Shown here: positions 22,178 through 32,915 of the stretch, piece after piece
How positions within the stretch are numbered: position 1 is the first letter of the stretch
How the letters are laid out: every line of letters starts with the position of its first letter
NCBI GenBank assembly: GCA_023101725.1
Contig: JALJCO010003425.1
Span: 1-64,000, forward strand
Direction of reading: 5' to 3'
Origin: Atherinomorus stipes
Taxonomy: Eukaryota > Chordata > Actinopteri > Atheriniformes > Atherinidae
Length of the DNA stretch: 64,000 nt
Position numbers and translations under genes: made by a program
The notes under the pieces: generated by a model
What the model saw: the letters and a program-made list of their open reading frames with translations, nothing else
What the model was told of the DNA's origin: nothing
The model's database searches: none

Positions 22178-23875
22178 CTCCATGACTGTCCCAGAGTCAG
22201 GTCCCTCCATGACTGTCCCAGAGTCAGGTCCCCCCATGACTGTCCCAGAGTCAGGCTCCTCCATGACTGTCCCAGAGTCAGGTCCCCCCATGACTGTCCC
22301 AGAGTCAGGTCCCTCCATGACTGTCCCAGAGTCAGGCTCCTCCATGACTGTCCCAGAGTCAGGTCCCCTCCATGACTGTCCCAGAGTCAGGTCTCCTCCA
22401 TGACTGTCCCAGAGTCAGGTCCCTCCATGACTGTCCCAGAGTCAGGTCCCTCCATGACTGTCCCAGAGTCAGGCTCCTCCATGACTGTCCCAGAGTCAGG
22501 TCCCTCCATGACTGTCCCAGAGTCAGGTCCCTCCATGACTGTCCCATAGTCAGGTCCCTCCATGACTGTCCCAGACTCAGGCTCCTCCATGACTGTCCCA
22601 GAGTCAGGTCCCTGCATGACTGTCCCAGAGTCAGGTCCCTGCATGACTGTCCCAGAGTCAGGTCCCTCCATGACTGTCCCAGAGTCAGGTCCCTCCATGA
22701 CTGTCCCAGAGTCAGGTCCCTCCATGACTGTCCCAGAGTCAGGTCCCTCCATGACTGTCCCAGAGTCAGGTCCCTCCATGACTGTCCCAGAGTCAGGTCC
22801 CTCCATGACTGTCCCAGAGTCAGGTCCCTCCATGACTGTCCCAGAGTCAGGTCCCTCCATGACTGTCCCAGAGTCAGGTCCCTCCATGACTGTCCCAGAG
22901 TCAGGTCCCTCCATGACTGTCCCAGAGTCAGGTCCCTCCATGACTGTCCCAGAGTCAGGTCCCTCCATGACTGTCCCAGAGTCAGGTCCCTCCATGACTG
23001 TCCCAGAGTCAGGTCCCTCCATGACTGTCCCAGAGTCAGGTCCCTCCATGACTGTCAGGTCCCCTCTGCATGACTGTCCCAGAGTCAGGTCCCTCCATGA
23101 CTGTCCCAGAGTCAGGTCCCTCCATGACTGTCCCAGAGTCAGGTCCCTCCATGACTGTCCCAGAGTCAGGTCCCTGCATGACTGTCCCAGAGTCAGGTCC
23201 CTCCATGACTGTCCCAGAGTCAGGTCCCTCCATGACTGTCCCAGAGTCAGGTCCCTCCATGACTGTCCCAGAGTCAGGTCCCTCCATGACTGTCCCAGAG
23301 TCAGGTCCCTGCATGACTGTCCCAGAGTCAGGTCCCTCCATGACTGTCCCAGAGTCAGTCTCCTCCATGACTGTCCCAGAGTCAGGTCCCTCCATGACTG
23401 TCCCAGAGTCAGGTCCCTCCATGACTGTCCCAGAGTCAGGTCCCTGCATGACTGTCCCAGAGTCAGGTCCCTGCATGACTGTCCCAGAGTCAGGTCCCTC
23501 CATAACTGTCCCAGAGTCAGGTCCCTCCATGACTGTCCCAGAGTCAGGTCCCTCCATGGCTGTCCCAGAGTCAGGTCCCTCCATGACTGTCCCAGAGTCA
23601 GGTCCCCCCATGACTGTCCCAGAGTCAGGTCCCTGCATGACTGTCCCAGAGTCAGGTCCCTCCATGACTGTCCCAGAATCAGGTCCCTCCATGACTGTCC
23701 CAGAGTCAGGTCCCTCCATGACTGTCCCAGAGTCAGGTCCCTGCATGACTGTCCCAGAGTCAGGTCCCTCCATGACTGTCCCAGAATCAGGTCCCTCCAT
23801 GACTGTCCCAGAGTCAGGTCCCTCCATAACTGTCCCAGAGTCAGGTCCCTCCATAACTGTCCCAGAGTCACGAGT
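22178..23875. repeat. 27-bp minisatellite in an adgrb1 intron
   Basis: About 63 units with core CATGACTGTCCCAGAGTCAG followed by GTCCCTC. Variants include CTGCATG, CCCCATG, CCATAACTG and AGAATCAG. One interruption (TGTCAGGTCCCCTCTGCATG) sits at 23052-23071. With 27 bp and no stops, frames stay open on both strands: MTVPESGPS nonapeptides on plus and MEGPDSGTV on minus. It lies wholly between two adgrb1 exons and is not considered coding. Confidence 0.95.
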
Positions 23876-24289
23876 AAAGATAATCATACTTAACCAACCA
23901 ATAAAATGTCAGAATTTCCCGGTTCAGCCACGTTGGACTTTTATCTTTTATATTTTTTGAAGATGTTTTTACTGTGCTTTATTGTTTCCTCATAGCTCTA
24001 TTACAAATGTGTTTTTGTTGTAAATTTAGTTCTGACTTAATAATGCACGGTGTAGCCTTGTGTTTATTATCACTGTTGTCACCATGGCGTGTTTTTTCTT
24101 TCTTTTTTTTTTTTCTTTTTTTTTAAATGTGTAAATAACCTCCAATCAGAATAAGAAATAAATGAAAATGATGTTGATTTCAACCTCTGTTTATAAATTG
24201 CTGCCCATCCTGTACTGGTCTGCTGCTATTCCCACTGTAAATCCGTCCTGCACCAGTACAACAACCTGTGCTCTGCTTTTCTGCTGCAG

Positions 24290-24385
24290 GTTCAGGAGGC
24301 TGTGAAGTGTCGTGTGGTGGACCGGCAGGAAGACACCAATGGGGATTCAGGAGGATCTTTCCAGAACGGACATGCTCAGCTCATG
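24290..24385 (+). CDS. adgrb1: adgrb1 exon: proximal cytoplasmic tail
   Basis: A 96-nt exon, phase 0 at both ends, with acceptor CTGCAG and donor GTATGA. It encodes 32 residues starting [15 protein letters not shown] and ending NGHAQLM. It follows TM7 directly, so it is the juxtamembrane part of the tail. The upstream intron is 2276 bp and about three quarters of it is a tandem array. The residues RVVDRQE and [15 protein letters not shown] point to BAI1 rather than BAI2. Confidence 0.94.
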
Positions 24386-24484
24386 GTATGACAGCCTGAT
24401 GGATTTAGTAACTTTTTTTATGTTGTAATAAAATCCTGAAAGGATGAGCAAAATAAATTTACATCAGCTGTTCTCTGTCCTCAG

Positions 24485-24524
24485 ACCGACTTTGAGAAAG
24501 ACGTAGACATGGCATGCAGATCAG
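24485..24524 (+). CDS. adgrb1: adgrb1 exon: TDFEKDVDMACRS
   Basis: A 40-nt exon with acceptor TCCTCAG ending at 24484 and donor GTAAGC at 24525. It encodes TDFEKDVDMACRS plus the first base of the next codon (phase 1). The preceding intron is only 99 bp. In mammalian BAI1 the next residues (VLNKDIAACRTATITG) come from a small phase 1/1 exon. I could not find that exon in the following 7-kb intron, and splicing straight to 31490 keeps the frame. Confidence 0.9.
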
Positions 24525-24585
24525 GTAAGCCCCAGATTGAGTGTTTGTCTGTTTTGACTGTTTTCAGACATTTTCTGTACCCCCC

Positions 24586-24620
24586 CCCCCGCACGCACGC
24601 ACACACGCACACACACACAG
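24586..24620. repeat. poly(C) and (CA)n tract
   Basis: CCCCCCCCCC followed by GCACGCACGCACACACGCAC and CACACACA in the intron just after exon 24485-24524. Confidence 0.9.
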
Positions 24621-25616
24621 TCCCCCACTGATGTTGACACCGTCAGCTTCATCGTCGTCTCCTTTTCGTGGAGGAGTGGTGATGACAGACTCGGCTCTGC
24701 TGCACACCACAGTGACGGGAGTGGGATGAACATGTGCTGGGCTGGTAGATACGATGAATGTGGCTGCCTGAGTCGCTCCACCGAGCTCCTCCTGATGATT
24801 GCAGCATCAGAAACTGTTTTTTCTTTGAAAGCTGCTGGGAGTTAAATTCTGATTCTCACATGAGACAGCAAATGAAGAAAAGCATTTGGAGCAGAAAAGC
24901 TCTGAAGACGCAGAGAGAAGAAGAGGAAAAGAACTGAGAGTTCTTACTGGAGATTTAGTCGGGTGACTTGCATGTTGTTTAGCAGTCTGGACGGGGTGCA
25001 GGGTTTCCATGCAGCCACAAGCCAACACTTGTTTTGCCGAAATGAGGGTCATTGCAGCCCTGACATGTCTAGGGTTTTCCTTTCCCTGTAAGATTTACTC
25101 TGCAAAGCTGCTTTCATTCTGATGTCCAGCAAAATCTCTGCAGCCTTAACACCTCCATGAGTCGGCTGTAGCTCCTTATCCAGCCAGGCACTGTTCAATC
25201 ATGTTATCCCACCAGAGACCCCCCCACACTCCCACATACCCACACCTCCTAGGTCACAAAGACTTTTGAGGCAGTGATGTCAAAATCAGTGAGCTACTAT
25301 AACTTTTTGCTAACGTTGAATTTTCATGAACCACCTTTAAAGAAGTACAGCGCAAGTTCCAGATTTTTTCCAGAAGTTTGCCCCCTCTGGCGACAAGTGG
25401 AAGTGTAATGTCGTGCACATGCATGAGCTGCTTGGACTGCGTTGGTCTCTAATTTAACCCACATTGCACTCAGTATGAGCCCAGAGTTAGAGACACGATG
25501 TCTACTGAAGTAATAAAGTTATAAATCTGCACGTTGTTTACGGTTTGAGCGTTGAGAAACTGACAAACTGTATGCTAACGCTAACAACAGGCTAATGCGA
25601 GCTTGTAGATCAAATA

Positions 25617-27235
25617 CAGTGCCTTGCGAAAGTATTCAGCCCCCTTGACCCTTTCAACCTTTCGCCACATTTCAGGCTTCAAACGTAAAGATATAAAATT
25701 TCAATTTTTTGTCAAGAATCAACAACAAGTGGGACACAATCGTGAAGTGGAACGAAATTCATTGGATAATTTAAACTTTTTTAAAAATAAAAACTGAAAA
25801 GTGGGGCGTGCAATATTATTTGGCCCCTTTACTTTCAGTGCAGCAAACTCACTCCAGAAGTTCAGTGAGGATCTCTGAATGATCCAATGTTGTCCTAAAT
25901 GACTGATGATGATAAATGGAATCCACCTGTGTGTAATCACGTCTCCATATAAATGCACCTGCTCTCTGATAGTCTCAGGGTTCTGTTTAAAGCGTAGAGA
26001 GCATCATGAAGACCAAGGAACACACCAGGCAGGTCCGAGATATTGTTGTGGAGAAGTTTAAAGCCGGATTTGGATACAAAAAGATTTCCCAAGCTTTAAA
26101 CATCTCAAGGAGCACTGTGCAAGCAATCATATTGAAATGGAAGGAGTATCAGACCACTGCAAATCTACCAAGACCCGGCCGTCCCTCCAAACTTTCATCT
26201 CAAACAAGGAGAAGACTGATCAGAGATGCAGCCAAGAGGCCCATGATCACTCTGGATGAACTGCAGAGATCTACAGCTGAGGTGGGAGAGTCTGTCCATA
26301 GGACAACAATCAGTCATACACTGCACAAATCTGGCCTTTATGGAAGAGTGGCAAGAAGAAAGCCATTTCTCAAAGATATCCATAAAAGGTCTCGTTTAAA
26401 GTTTGCCACGAGCCACCTGGGAGACACCAAACATGTGGAAGAAGGTGCTCTGGTCAGATGAAACCGAAATCCAACTTTTTGGCCACAATGCAAAACGATA
26501 TGTTTGGCGTAAAAGCAACACAGCTCATCACCCTGAACACACCATCCCCACTGTCAAACATGGTGGTGGCAGCATCATGGTTTGGGCCTGCTTTTCTTCA
26601 GCAGGGACAGGGAAGATGGTTAAAATTGATGGGAAGATGGATGGAGCCAAATACAGGACCATTCTGGAAGAAAACCTGTTGGAGTCTGCAAAAGACCTGA
26701 GACTGGGACGGAGATTTGTCTTCCAACAGGACAATGATCCAAAACATAAAGCCAAATCTACAATGGAATGGTTCACAAATAATCGTATCCAGGTGTTAGA
26801 ATGGCCAAGTCAAAGTCCAGACCTGAATCCAATGGAGAATCTGTGGAAAGAGCTGAAGACTGCTGTTCACAAACGCTCTCCATCCAACCTCACTGAGCTC
26901 CAGCTGTTTTGCAAAGAAGAATGGGCAAAGAATTTCAGTCTCTCCATGTGCAAAACTGATAGAGACATACCCCAAGCGACTTGCAGCTGTAACTGCAGCA
27001 AAAGGTGGCGCTACAAAGTATTAACGCAAGGGGGCCGAATAATATTGCACGCCCCACTTTTCAGTTTTTTATTTTTTTAAAAAGTTTAAATTATCCAATA
27101 AATTTCGTTCCACTTCACGATTGTGTCCCACTTGTTGTTGATTCTTGACAAAAAATTTAAATTTTATATCTTTATGTTTGAAGCCTGAAATGTGGCGAAA
27201 GGTTCAAGGGGGCTGAATACTTTCGCAAGGCACTG
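25617..27235 (+). mobile_element. Tc1-like transposon, 1619 bp
   Basis: Ends are CAGTGCCTTGCGAAAGTATT and AATACTTTCGCAAGGCACTG, perfect inverses, with TA on both sides (25615-25616, 27236-27237). The terminal inverted repeats extend about 210 bp inward, to GGGGCGTGCAATATTATT/AATATTGCACGCCCC, so it is of the long inverted-repeat type. It carries a broken transposase. Size is normal for Tc1 elements of fish. Inserted in the adgrb1 intron in the sense direction. Confidence 0.95.
26006..27030 (+). pseudogene. Tc1 transposase pseudogene
   Basis: Starts MKTKEHTRQVRDIVVEKFKA with a paired helix-turn-helix DNA-binding region (KKISQALNISRSTVQAIILK), then the GRPSKLS hook, then the DDE catalytic core. 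The catalytic residues are visible: [15 protein letters not shown] and SPDLNPMENLW. The HGGGSIMVWACFS glycine box is intact. Breaks: a frameshift near 26420-26433, between the SHLGDT and NMWKKV segments, and a second near 26930, after EEWAKN, after which the normal end (CAKLIETYPKRLAAV, GGATKY) is in another frame. Inactive as it stands, but few changes suggest a fairly young copy. Confidence 0.92.
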
Positions 27236-27237
27236 TA

Positions 27238-29200
27238 TCTAAATTCACAGGCTGAGACCATGATTACCTTCTAAAATTACCGCATTAACTACATTTAACA
27301 AGTGTCTAGAGTGTTTCTCTTCCTCGGGAACAGTCTGGCTGTCATACTGCTACATTTATATGCTAAAAACTTAGCATTGCAGTATTCTGCATCCTTATGT
27401 TCGTCATACGTCACATTTACCTTGTTAGTGAGAAGAAATCCAACTGTGGGTCTGTTTTATTCCCAGACTGGATCAGAGCTTCCTCCAATTAAAAAAAGAA
27501 AAAGAAAAAAAGCTGCTTGGTTGTTTACCATCTTACTCCGGTGCGGGTTTTGTGCCGAAAAACGCCCCCCTGCCGTGGGGAGCGGTCAGACTCCAGTTTG
27601 GTTCTCTTCGGCTCCTGTTCTCCATCTTTTAGCAGCAGCAGTGTTGTCTCAGCATGTGCGGACCTGCGGTGGTGGAATACACGACACCAGTGCAGACAGA
27701 TGAACGAGAACGCGCAGTTTGTCTCCCCCCACAAGCGCCCCCTTGAGGCTTCGTACCCAAAACTCTCTAATTGAGCATTCAGAAACAGTTTCAGAGACCA
27801 GTGAAGAAAGATCAGCTCATTCTACACATCAGGAATTTGTAAAAGCATGTGCAGGAAAGAAACGAATAGTATTTAAAATGTAAACTTGCAGAATGCACCT
27901 TTAATAGAGGTGAAGAAACAGGGCAGGGTTTTTGTCCACATTCGTGTATCCTCACACTCATAACGAATGAAAATAAAGATGTGCGTGATCCAGTATGTGT
28001 CTGCCCCATAGAGAGGAGCACTGAGCCGTCTGGTGACATCAGATGAAAACATAAATTATAGATGTCCATAGATGATTGACATGTGGGGACAGAATGTGTC
28101 AACAACATGCTCATAAACCAGGAATTACTGTTGATGGTTCTGTGAATAAACCCAGCAGATCTCAGGACCTTATCTCATCAGACCATCTGGTTCTGGAGTA
28201 TTTTAGAGGTTTCATTAGGATGTGTCCCTCCAGGGTTGCCGTACAGCTGACCGTTGGCTGTTTGTGCGGGAATTTTGTTTTCCAGGAAGCGGCGGAGCCT
28301 CCGTTAGATGGTGTCGCTGCTGTTTGGTGATTAGTTGCAAACAGTTGTGTTTAGACGATCCAGTGAGCCCTGTCACATCATTATTAATCCCAAGAATAAA
28401 ACAGAATCAAACGAAATGATCTCTGTCCACAGTTGTATCCATGTCCACTGGAAGGAGAGGACATGCATGTCTCAACCTCCTGTTAGAGATTCCCATCAGT
28501 TCTGACACTTACTGAGTACTTAAAGTGCTAAGTGCTCATTTTCAGCCTGCGTGATGACATTGATGAATGAAATATTCATTTTTGACCAGTTACTAATATG
28601 TGGGACTGACATAGTTCGGACGTGGCTGCGTCTCTGAAATATCGTTTTACAGCGTGCTCCATTTGTCTCATATTGCCAAGCACCTGAGAAGAGGTGACAT
28701 CATTACCAGGTGGTTGGCTTCCTGCTGCACCAACTCGGAGAAAATGACCAATTTCTGAGATCTACAGTTGTGCTTTATAGAAATGACAACCCAACCGGAA
28801 CATGTGACAACCCACCTGTTCCGGAACATGTGGGTTCCCAGTCAGCTGTTTCTGAAGATTAGAGCAAGAACACATAAAATGAGAATGTTTGAAAAGAAGA
28901 GACATACAAGTGGACAGAGGAAGCGTCAAAGCATCAGGACAGAAAACACAAGTCCAGTTAAACACAGGAAGATGAGTATGAGAAGGGATGAGGGTATAGG
29001 ACCAGGACCAGAAGAGACGGCACCATTACCCCGACAGAAGAAGTTCAGCTGGATTCTTCTCATTCCATCCGTCAGAAGGAGGTTTGATGATGCTGAGCTC
29101 ACTGCACTGTAAAAAAGAGTGTCTGGGCTGTAGTTGATATGAAGGACTTATTTACATTGATCTAACTTAATTATTTTGGTTTGGTGATGAAATCTTGTGT
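27238..29200. other. no gene seen
   Basis: Intron DNA of adgrb1. No exon was recognised, although this is where a small conserved BAI1 exon would be expected. Confidence 0.5.
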
Positions 29201-29204
29201 TTTT

Positions 29205-30240
29205 GAGTTAAATCAACTTTAAAATCACAGTCTTTAGTCTGAAAGAAGAATTTACTGTCACTCAAAGTAAATAGGGGGTTATCGTGTTTTGTGTTCTGTT
29301 TTCCAGAACTGGTCAAGTTTGTGCATTCCCACTTTTGGGCCAGTTCAACAATAGCTGAATCCACAAGTCTAGATGAATGTCACCTCTACTGACTGAATGT
29401 TACCTCTATTGGATGAACATGAACTTTACCGCCTGAACGTCACCTTTACTGGCTGAACGTCACTTCTACTGACTAAACGTTTCCTCTATTGGCTGAATGT
29501 CACCTTTACTGGCTGAATGTCACCTTTACTGGCTGAACATCACCTCTCCTGGCTGAACGTTACTTCTGCTGGCGGAACGTCACCTCTGCTGGGTGAACAA
29601 CATGGCCTAAGCGAGTTGATCAGCTTTTATAAGTGGACGCCCTTCTTGACAGTCTCCAGCTGTTCCATTGTAAACGGGAGGGTACAGACCTGATTTTCAG
29701 ATGCTTGTGTGTTTTCAGAAGCACAAAGTTAGGCACGTCAGTAAATGCTAGCTGGCTAACATTAGTCTGCTAACGGAAGCCTGCTAATGCTAGCCTGCTA
29801 ACGCCAGCTGTAGTGTCGTCTGCATCATTGAAGCGCCGGATACAAACAAGCGTGCTACCTTGTTTTATTATGAAGTTTGGCCCTTCATACCAGTGAATCG
29901 CTTTCATTCACTTCTTCCTTAGGATCACTTCAATTAGGAATCCATGAAAACTTGAGTAGGTTGGGCGTTGTTTATTGAATTTACAAAGAGGAACAGAGCA
30001 GTGACATCTAGACTTGTGGGTTCAGCTATTGTTGAACTGGCCTGGAGGTGGGAATACACAAACCTGACCAGTTCTGGAAAATGGAACACAGAAGCGCGAT
30101 AATCCCCTACTTATTAATTTTGTCAGCTTCAGAGTGCGTGAACCACAAAGGGGGCAGAGCTATTTTCAAAATGCAACATATCCAGACCACAAAGGATCAT
30201 GGGAAATATAAATTCAGCGGGAATTTAACTTTTTGTGATT
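29205..30240. mobile_element. fold-back element with internal 20-bp array
   Basis: Arms 29205-29374 and 30004-30240 are inverses: AGTTCAACAATAGCTGAA with ACAAGTCTAGATG on the left against CATCTAGACTTGT and TTCAGCTATTGTTGAACTGG on the right, continuing through CCAGAACTGGTCA/TGACCAGTTCTGG. The spacer starts with a short minisatellite. No transposase. The outer boundaries are approximate. Confidence 0.7.
29374..29600. repeat. 20-bp minisatellite
   Basis: About 11 units near TGGCTGAACGTCACCTCTAC with variants GAATGTCACC, GAACATCACC and GAACGTTACT. It begins exactly where the left inverted arm of the fold-back element ends. Confidence 0.85.
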
Positions 30241-31305
30241 GTTATCCTTGTGTTCACATTCAGAGGAAGTTGTTTAGAAATTCTGTTCAGTTTGGACGTT
30301 AAAGTTGCACCATTTGTAGATAGTAGAAGGAGGTAAACTCCCACCCCATTTTGTAACCGTTGTACTACGCGTGGCTTAATACCAAGATGACATAAATACC
30401 GTTTATGTTGCTGTTCAGTCACAGACTCATACATTAAAGGGACTAGAGGTAGAAATTGTGAAAGAATAAATGTCCAGTTTTTTAATGCTAATGGGTGATG
30501 AAGCATTAAAACCCAAAAGGAAGGAGCCCACCCATGTCTCACTCCGTTGCCTTGAACAGGCTGTGTGCTGCATAATGCGCTGGGATTCAGTGGTAAATTT
30601 TCCGCGCAGTCTTGCAGACGTGATGTCATTGACGCTGCATACGTGTCCCTGACAGTTTTGATCCAGGAAGGAGACGTCTCGGTGGATTCGGACACTGTAA
30701 GTGATACTTATGGATTCTTATGCCGTCAGCAAACAATCCAGATCAACTGAAAGACACTAAAAACTGGAACTACAAAGAAAAAGACCATCAGCGTGGCAAA
30801 TAACATTGCGTATAGCTTCAGTTTGTGCTCCCGTGCCGGCTTGGCTGGTGGCTGCAGTTACCCGCAGTACCAGTCGTGGCACTCACGAGTCTCATTTCTT
30901 AATGCTACCGCTAGTTCCTTTAAGTATCACTGGGGCTTGATACTAAATATAATATATTGAGGAAGATAAGTAAAATTTTACTTTGTCCAGAATCAAAAAT
31001 TTAACTTGAGAAAAACTGAAAAAAAAAAGCATTTTACAGAATTACAGCAATTTGTTTTGTTTATTCCAAGATGAAAACTTAAGTTGCAACAAAGTAAAAA
31101 AATGTTTCTTTGTTATGAATAATATTTTTTACTTTGTATCAAAGCAATTTTTTGTTGTAAGGTAAAAGATATATTTCCGGTAAATCAAAATTTATGGTTT
31201 CAACCAAATCATAAATTTAGTTTGAGAAAAAGTAATGAATTTAGCTGTAGCAGATTACAGCATTTTTTAATTAAAAAGTTGATCCAAAGTATCTTTTTTT
31301 TCAGT
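30241..31305. other. no gene seen; AT-rich intron
   Basis: No exon was recognised. The part at 30940-31300 is very AT-rich with A and T runs and near-repeats such as TTACAGAATTACAGCA and GATTACAGCA, possibly an old MITE. Confidence 0.45.
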
Positions 31306-31310
31306 GTGTG

Positions 31311-31311
31311 G

Positions 31312-31361
<50 letters not shown>
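31311..31361. repeat. (GAT)n microsatellite
   Basis: About 17 GAT/ATG triplets just upstream of the large adgrb1 tail exon. A polypyrimidine tract and CAG precede it (TTTTTTTTCAG at 31293-31303), but the poly-Asp frame does not match the gene. Confidence 0.95.
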
Positions 31362-31363
<2 letters not shown>

Positions 31364-31489
31364 GCCCTACCTCCAAAGGGGCCAACAAACAGCCCAGTCA
31401 CTGGATAGGGAACATCTGGGGAATTGGAACAGGTCATCAGGGGGAATCCTCATGAACCACTGGCTTGTCCTTCTGTCCACTGTTTCCAG

Positions 31490-32148
31490 GTACAATGAAG
31501 CGCTCCTCCCTGCAGGGGGATGACAAGGCCTCCTCCGGGACCCTCACTCTTCAGAAGGGCTCTAACTTTAACACCATGCCAGCCAGCATGGCGAAGGTTC
31601 ACCTTCAGAACGTGGCCGACTACACCAGCCACACTCTGACTCTGCGACGGGAGAAAGGGGCCACCAAGGGAATTAGCACGGAGCTGCCAGGTGCCAAGTC
31701 CATCTACATCTGCGATGGGGAACTCTTCAAGCAGCTGGACGGAGACCTGCCTCGAGGGAACGGGGAGGGCAGCAGCTCTGAGGGCGCTGGCAAAGGCCCA
31801 GGCTACGTCATCCTACCAGCCAACAACACAGGCACCCTCAAACCGTCCAAGGGGAAAGAGGATCAGACGGCCAAGTTTAGCTTGGGCATGGAGCAGCTGC
31901 CTCAGACTAGGCTCATCCACCTGGCCAACCCTGCCAGCGCAGAGCCGGTGCCTGGCTTTGGGCTGAAGAGCCTGCCTTCTGACCAGGTCAGTGTGTCATG
32001 CTCTGACAGAGACTCACCTGCACACAACCTGCAGAACACGACCAGAGACTCCCAGGTAGCCGGCAACATGTGTGACGGGGGAGAGTCGGGCAGCGGTGTC
32101 ATATCCAAAAGTGAAACCGTCTCAACATTGTCCATGAGCTCGTTGGAG
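31490..32148 (+). CDS. adgrb1: adgrb1 exon: large cytoplasmic tail exon
   Basis: A 659-nt exon, with acceptor TTTCCAG ending at 31489 and donor GTAAGA at 32149. It starts phase 1, giving G-TMKRSSL, and ends phase 0 after SMSSLE. Conserved blocks are DGELFKQLD, GYVILPA, MEQLPQTRLIHLA and VSTLSMSSLE. The rest is low-complexity, rich in Ser, Gly and Gly-Lys. Mammalian BAI1 has a long polyproline tract between RLIHL and the terminal TLS-SSLE block; here that interval reads PASAEPVPGFGLKSLPSDQ and onward with no polyproline run. A (GAT)n microsatellite lies about 130 bases upstream in the intron. Confidence 0.93.
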
Positions 32149-32330
32149 GTAAGACCACTTCAACTTCCAGTCATATGATTCTTACTGTGGATCTCATACC
32201 ACATATTTACAACAGGACATGCATGCTTAGATTTCTATCACGATAAATTCTCAAATACTTTTCAGGTCTTTGCCTGAACGGCAGAGAGAACTGAACTTTA
32301 CTGAATAACAGGTCTTTAATTTTAACATTA

Positions 32331-32596
32331 GGCGCATTCGGACAGAGAGGTTCTAGGATCAGTTCCTAGAACTCCCCATCTGGAGTTTATTAATCAGAAC
32401 TACTTTTGAAATATGGCGGGGCTGGAAGAAGTGGAGATCACGCAAGGGGCGGGGCTTGCCAGTTCTACCAATCATCAAACATCTGCGTATTTCAGTTCCT
32501 ATGGAACCCTGAAAAGACCCTGCCTCGGAGTAGGAGCTAAGAAGGTTCTAGGAAATGAGGGCCGAGGTCCCTAGTTCCTATGTGTCCGAATGCACC
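32331..32596. mobile_element. TIR element, about 266 bp
   Basis: Left end GGCGCATTCGGACA, right end TGTCCGAATGCACC. Inside are repeated GGTTCTAGGA and AGTTCCTAG blocks. The right boundary may extend to 32662 (CAGTCTGAAAGCACC), which is also similar to the inverse of the left end. Confidence 0.65.
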
Positions 32597-32915
32597 AAAA
32601 AAACAGCCTGGTTCCTGAAAAGGTTCTAGGAAGTCCAAGAGGTTCCTACAGTCTGAAAGCACCGATTTACAGTGAATTATATCCACTCAACATGTTCCTT
32701 TAATTCAGGAAACACCAAAACTTTCCAGGAAAGAGACACAGCACGAATCCCATCAAAACAACTGTAAAAACTCAAATTCTTTCCTGAAAGAGTCATTCCA
32801 GCCTCCCTGCAGTGACTGTGGAGGCCACAGTGAACCCGCTGTCATGCTGGAGATGATGTGAGCTTTGTGAGATGGTGCTTTATCCTGCTGGAAGTAGCAT
32901 CAGAAGATGCTCCAC

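Noticed and set aside
22372..23960. Long open frames of up to 494 codons on both strands (MTVPESGPS and MEGPDSGTV repeats)
   Set aside because: They are frames through a 27-bp tandem array inside an adgrb1 intron. Open frames exist on both strands and in several registers, as expected from a stop-free unit of 27 bp.
25061..25080. CATTGCAGCC-like text as the missing BAI1 small exon
   Set aside because: About ten bases resemble the GACATTGCGGCC portion, but there is no acceptor, the frame fails before and after, and no donor follows.
31308..31380. Poly-Asp segment after a polypyrimidine-CAG as a candidate adgrb1 exon
   Set aside because: It is a (GAT)n microsatellite. In the required phase 1 it would read V-W-R-M-M..., has no BAI similarity and no good donor after it.
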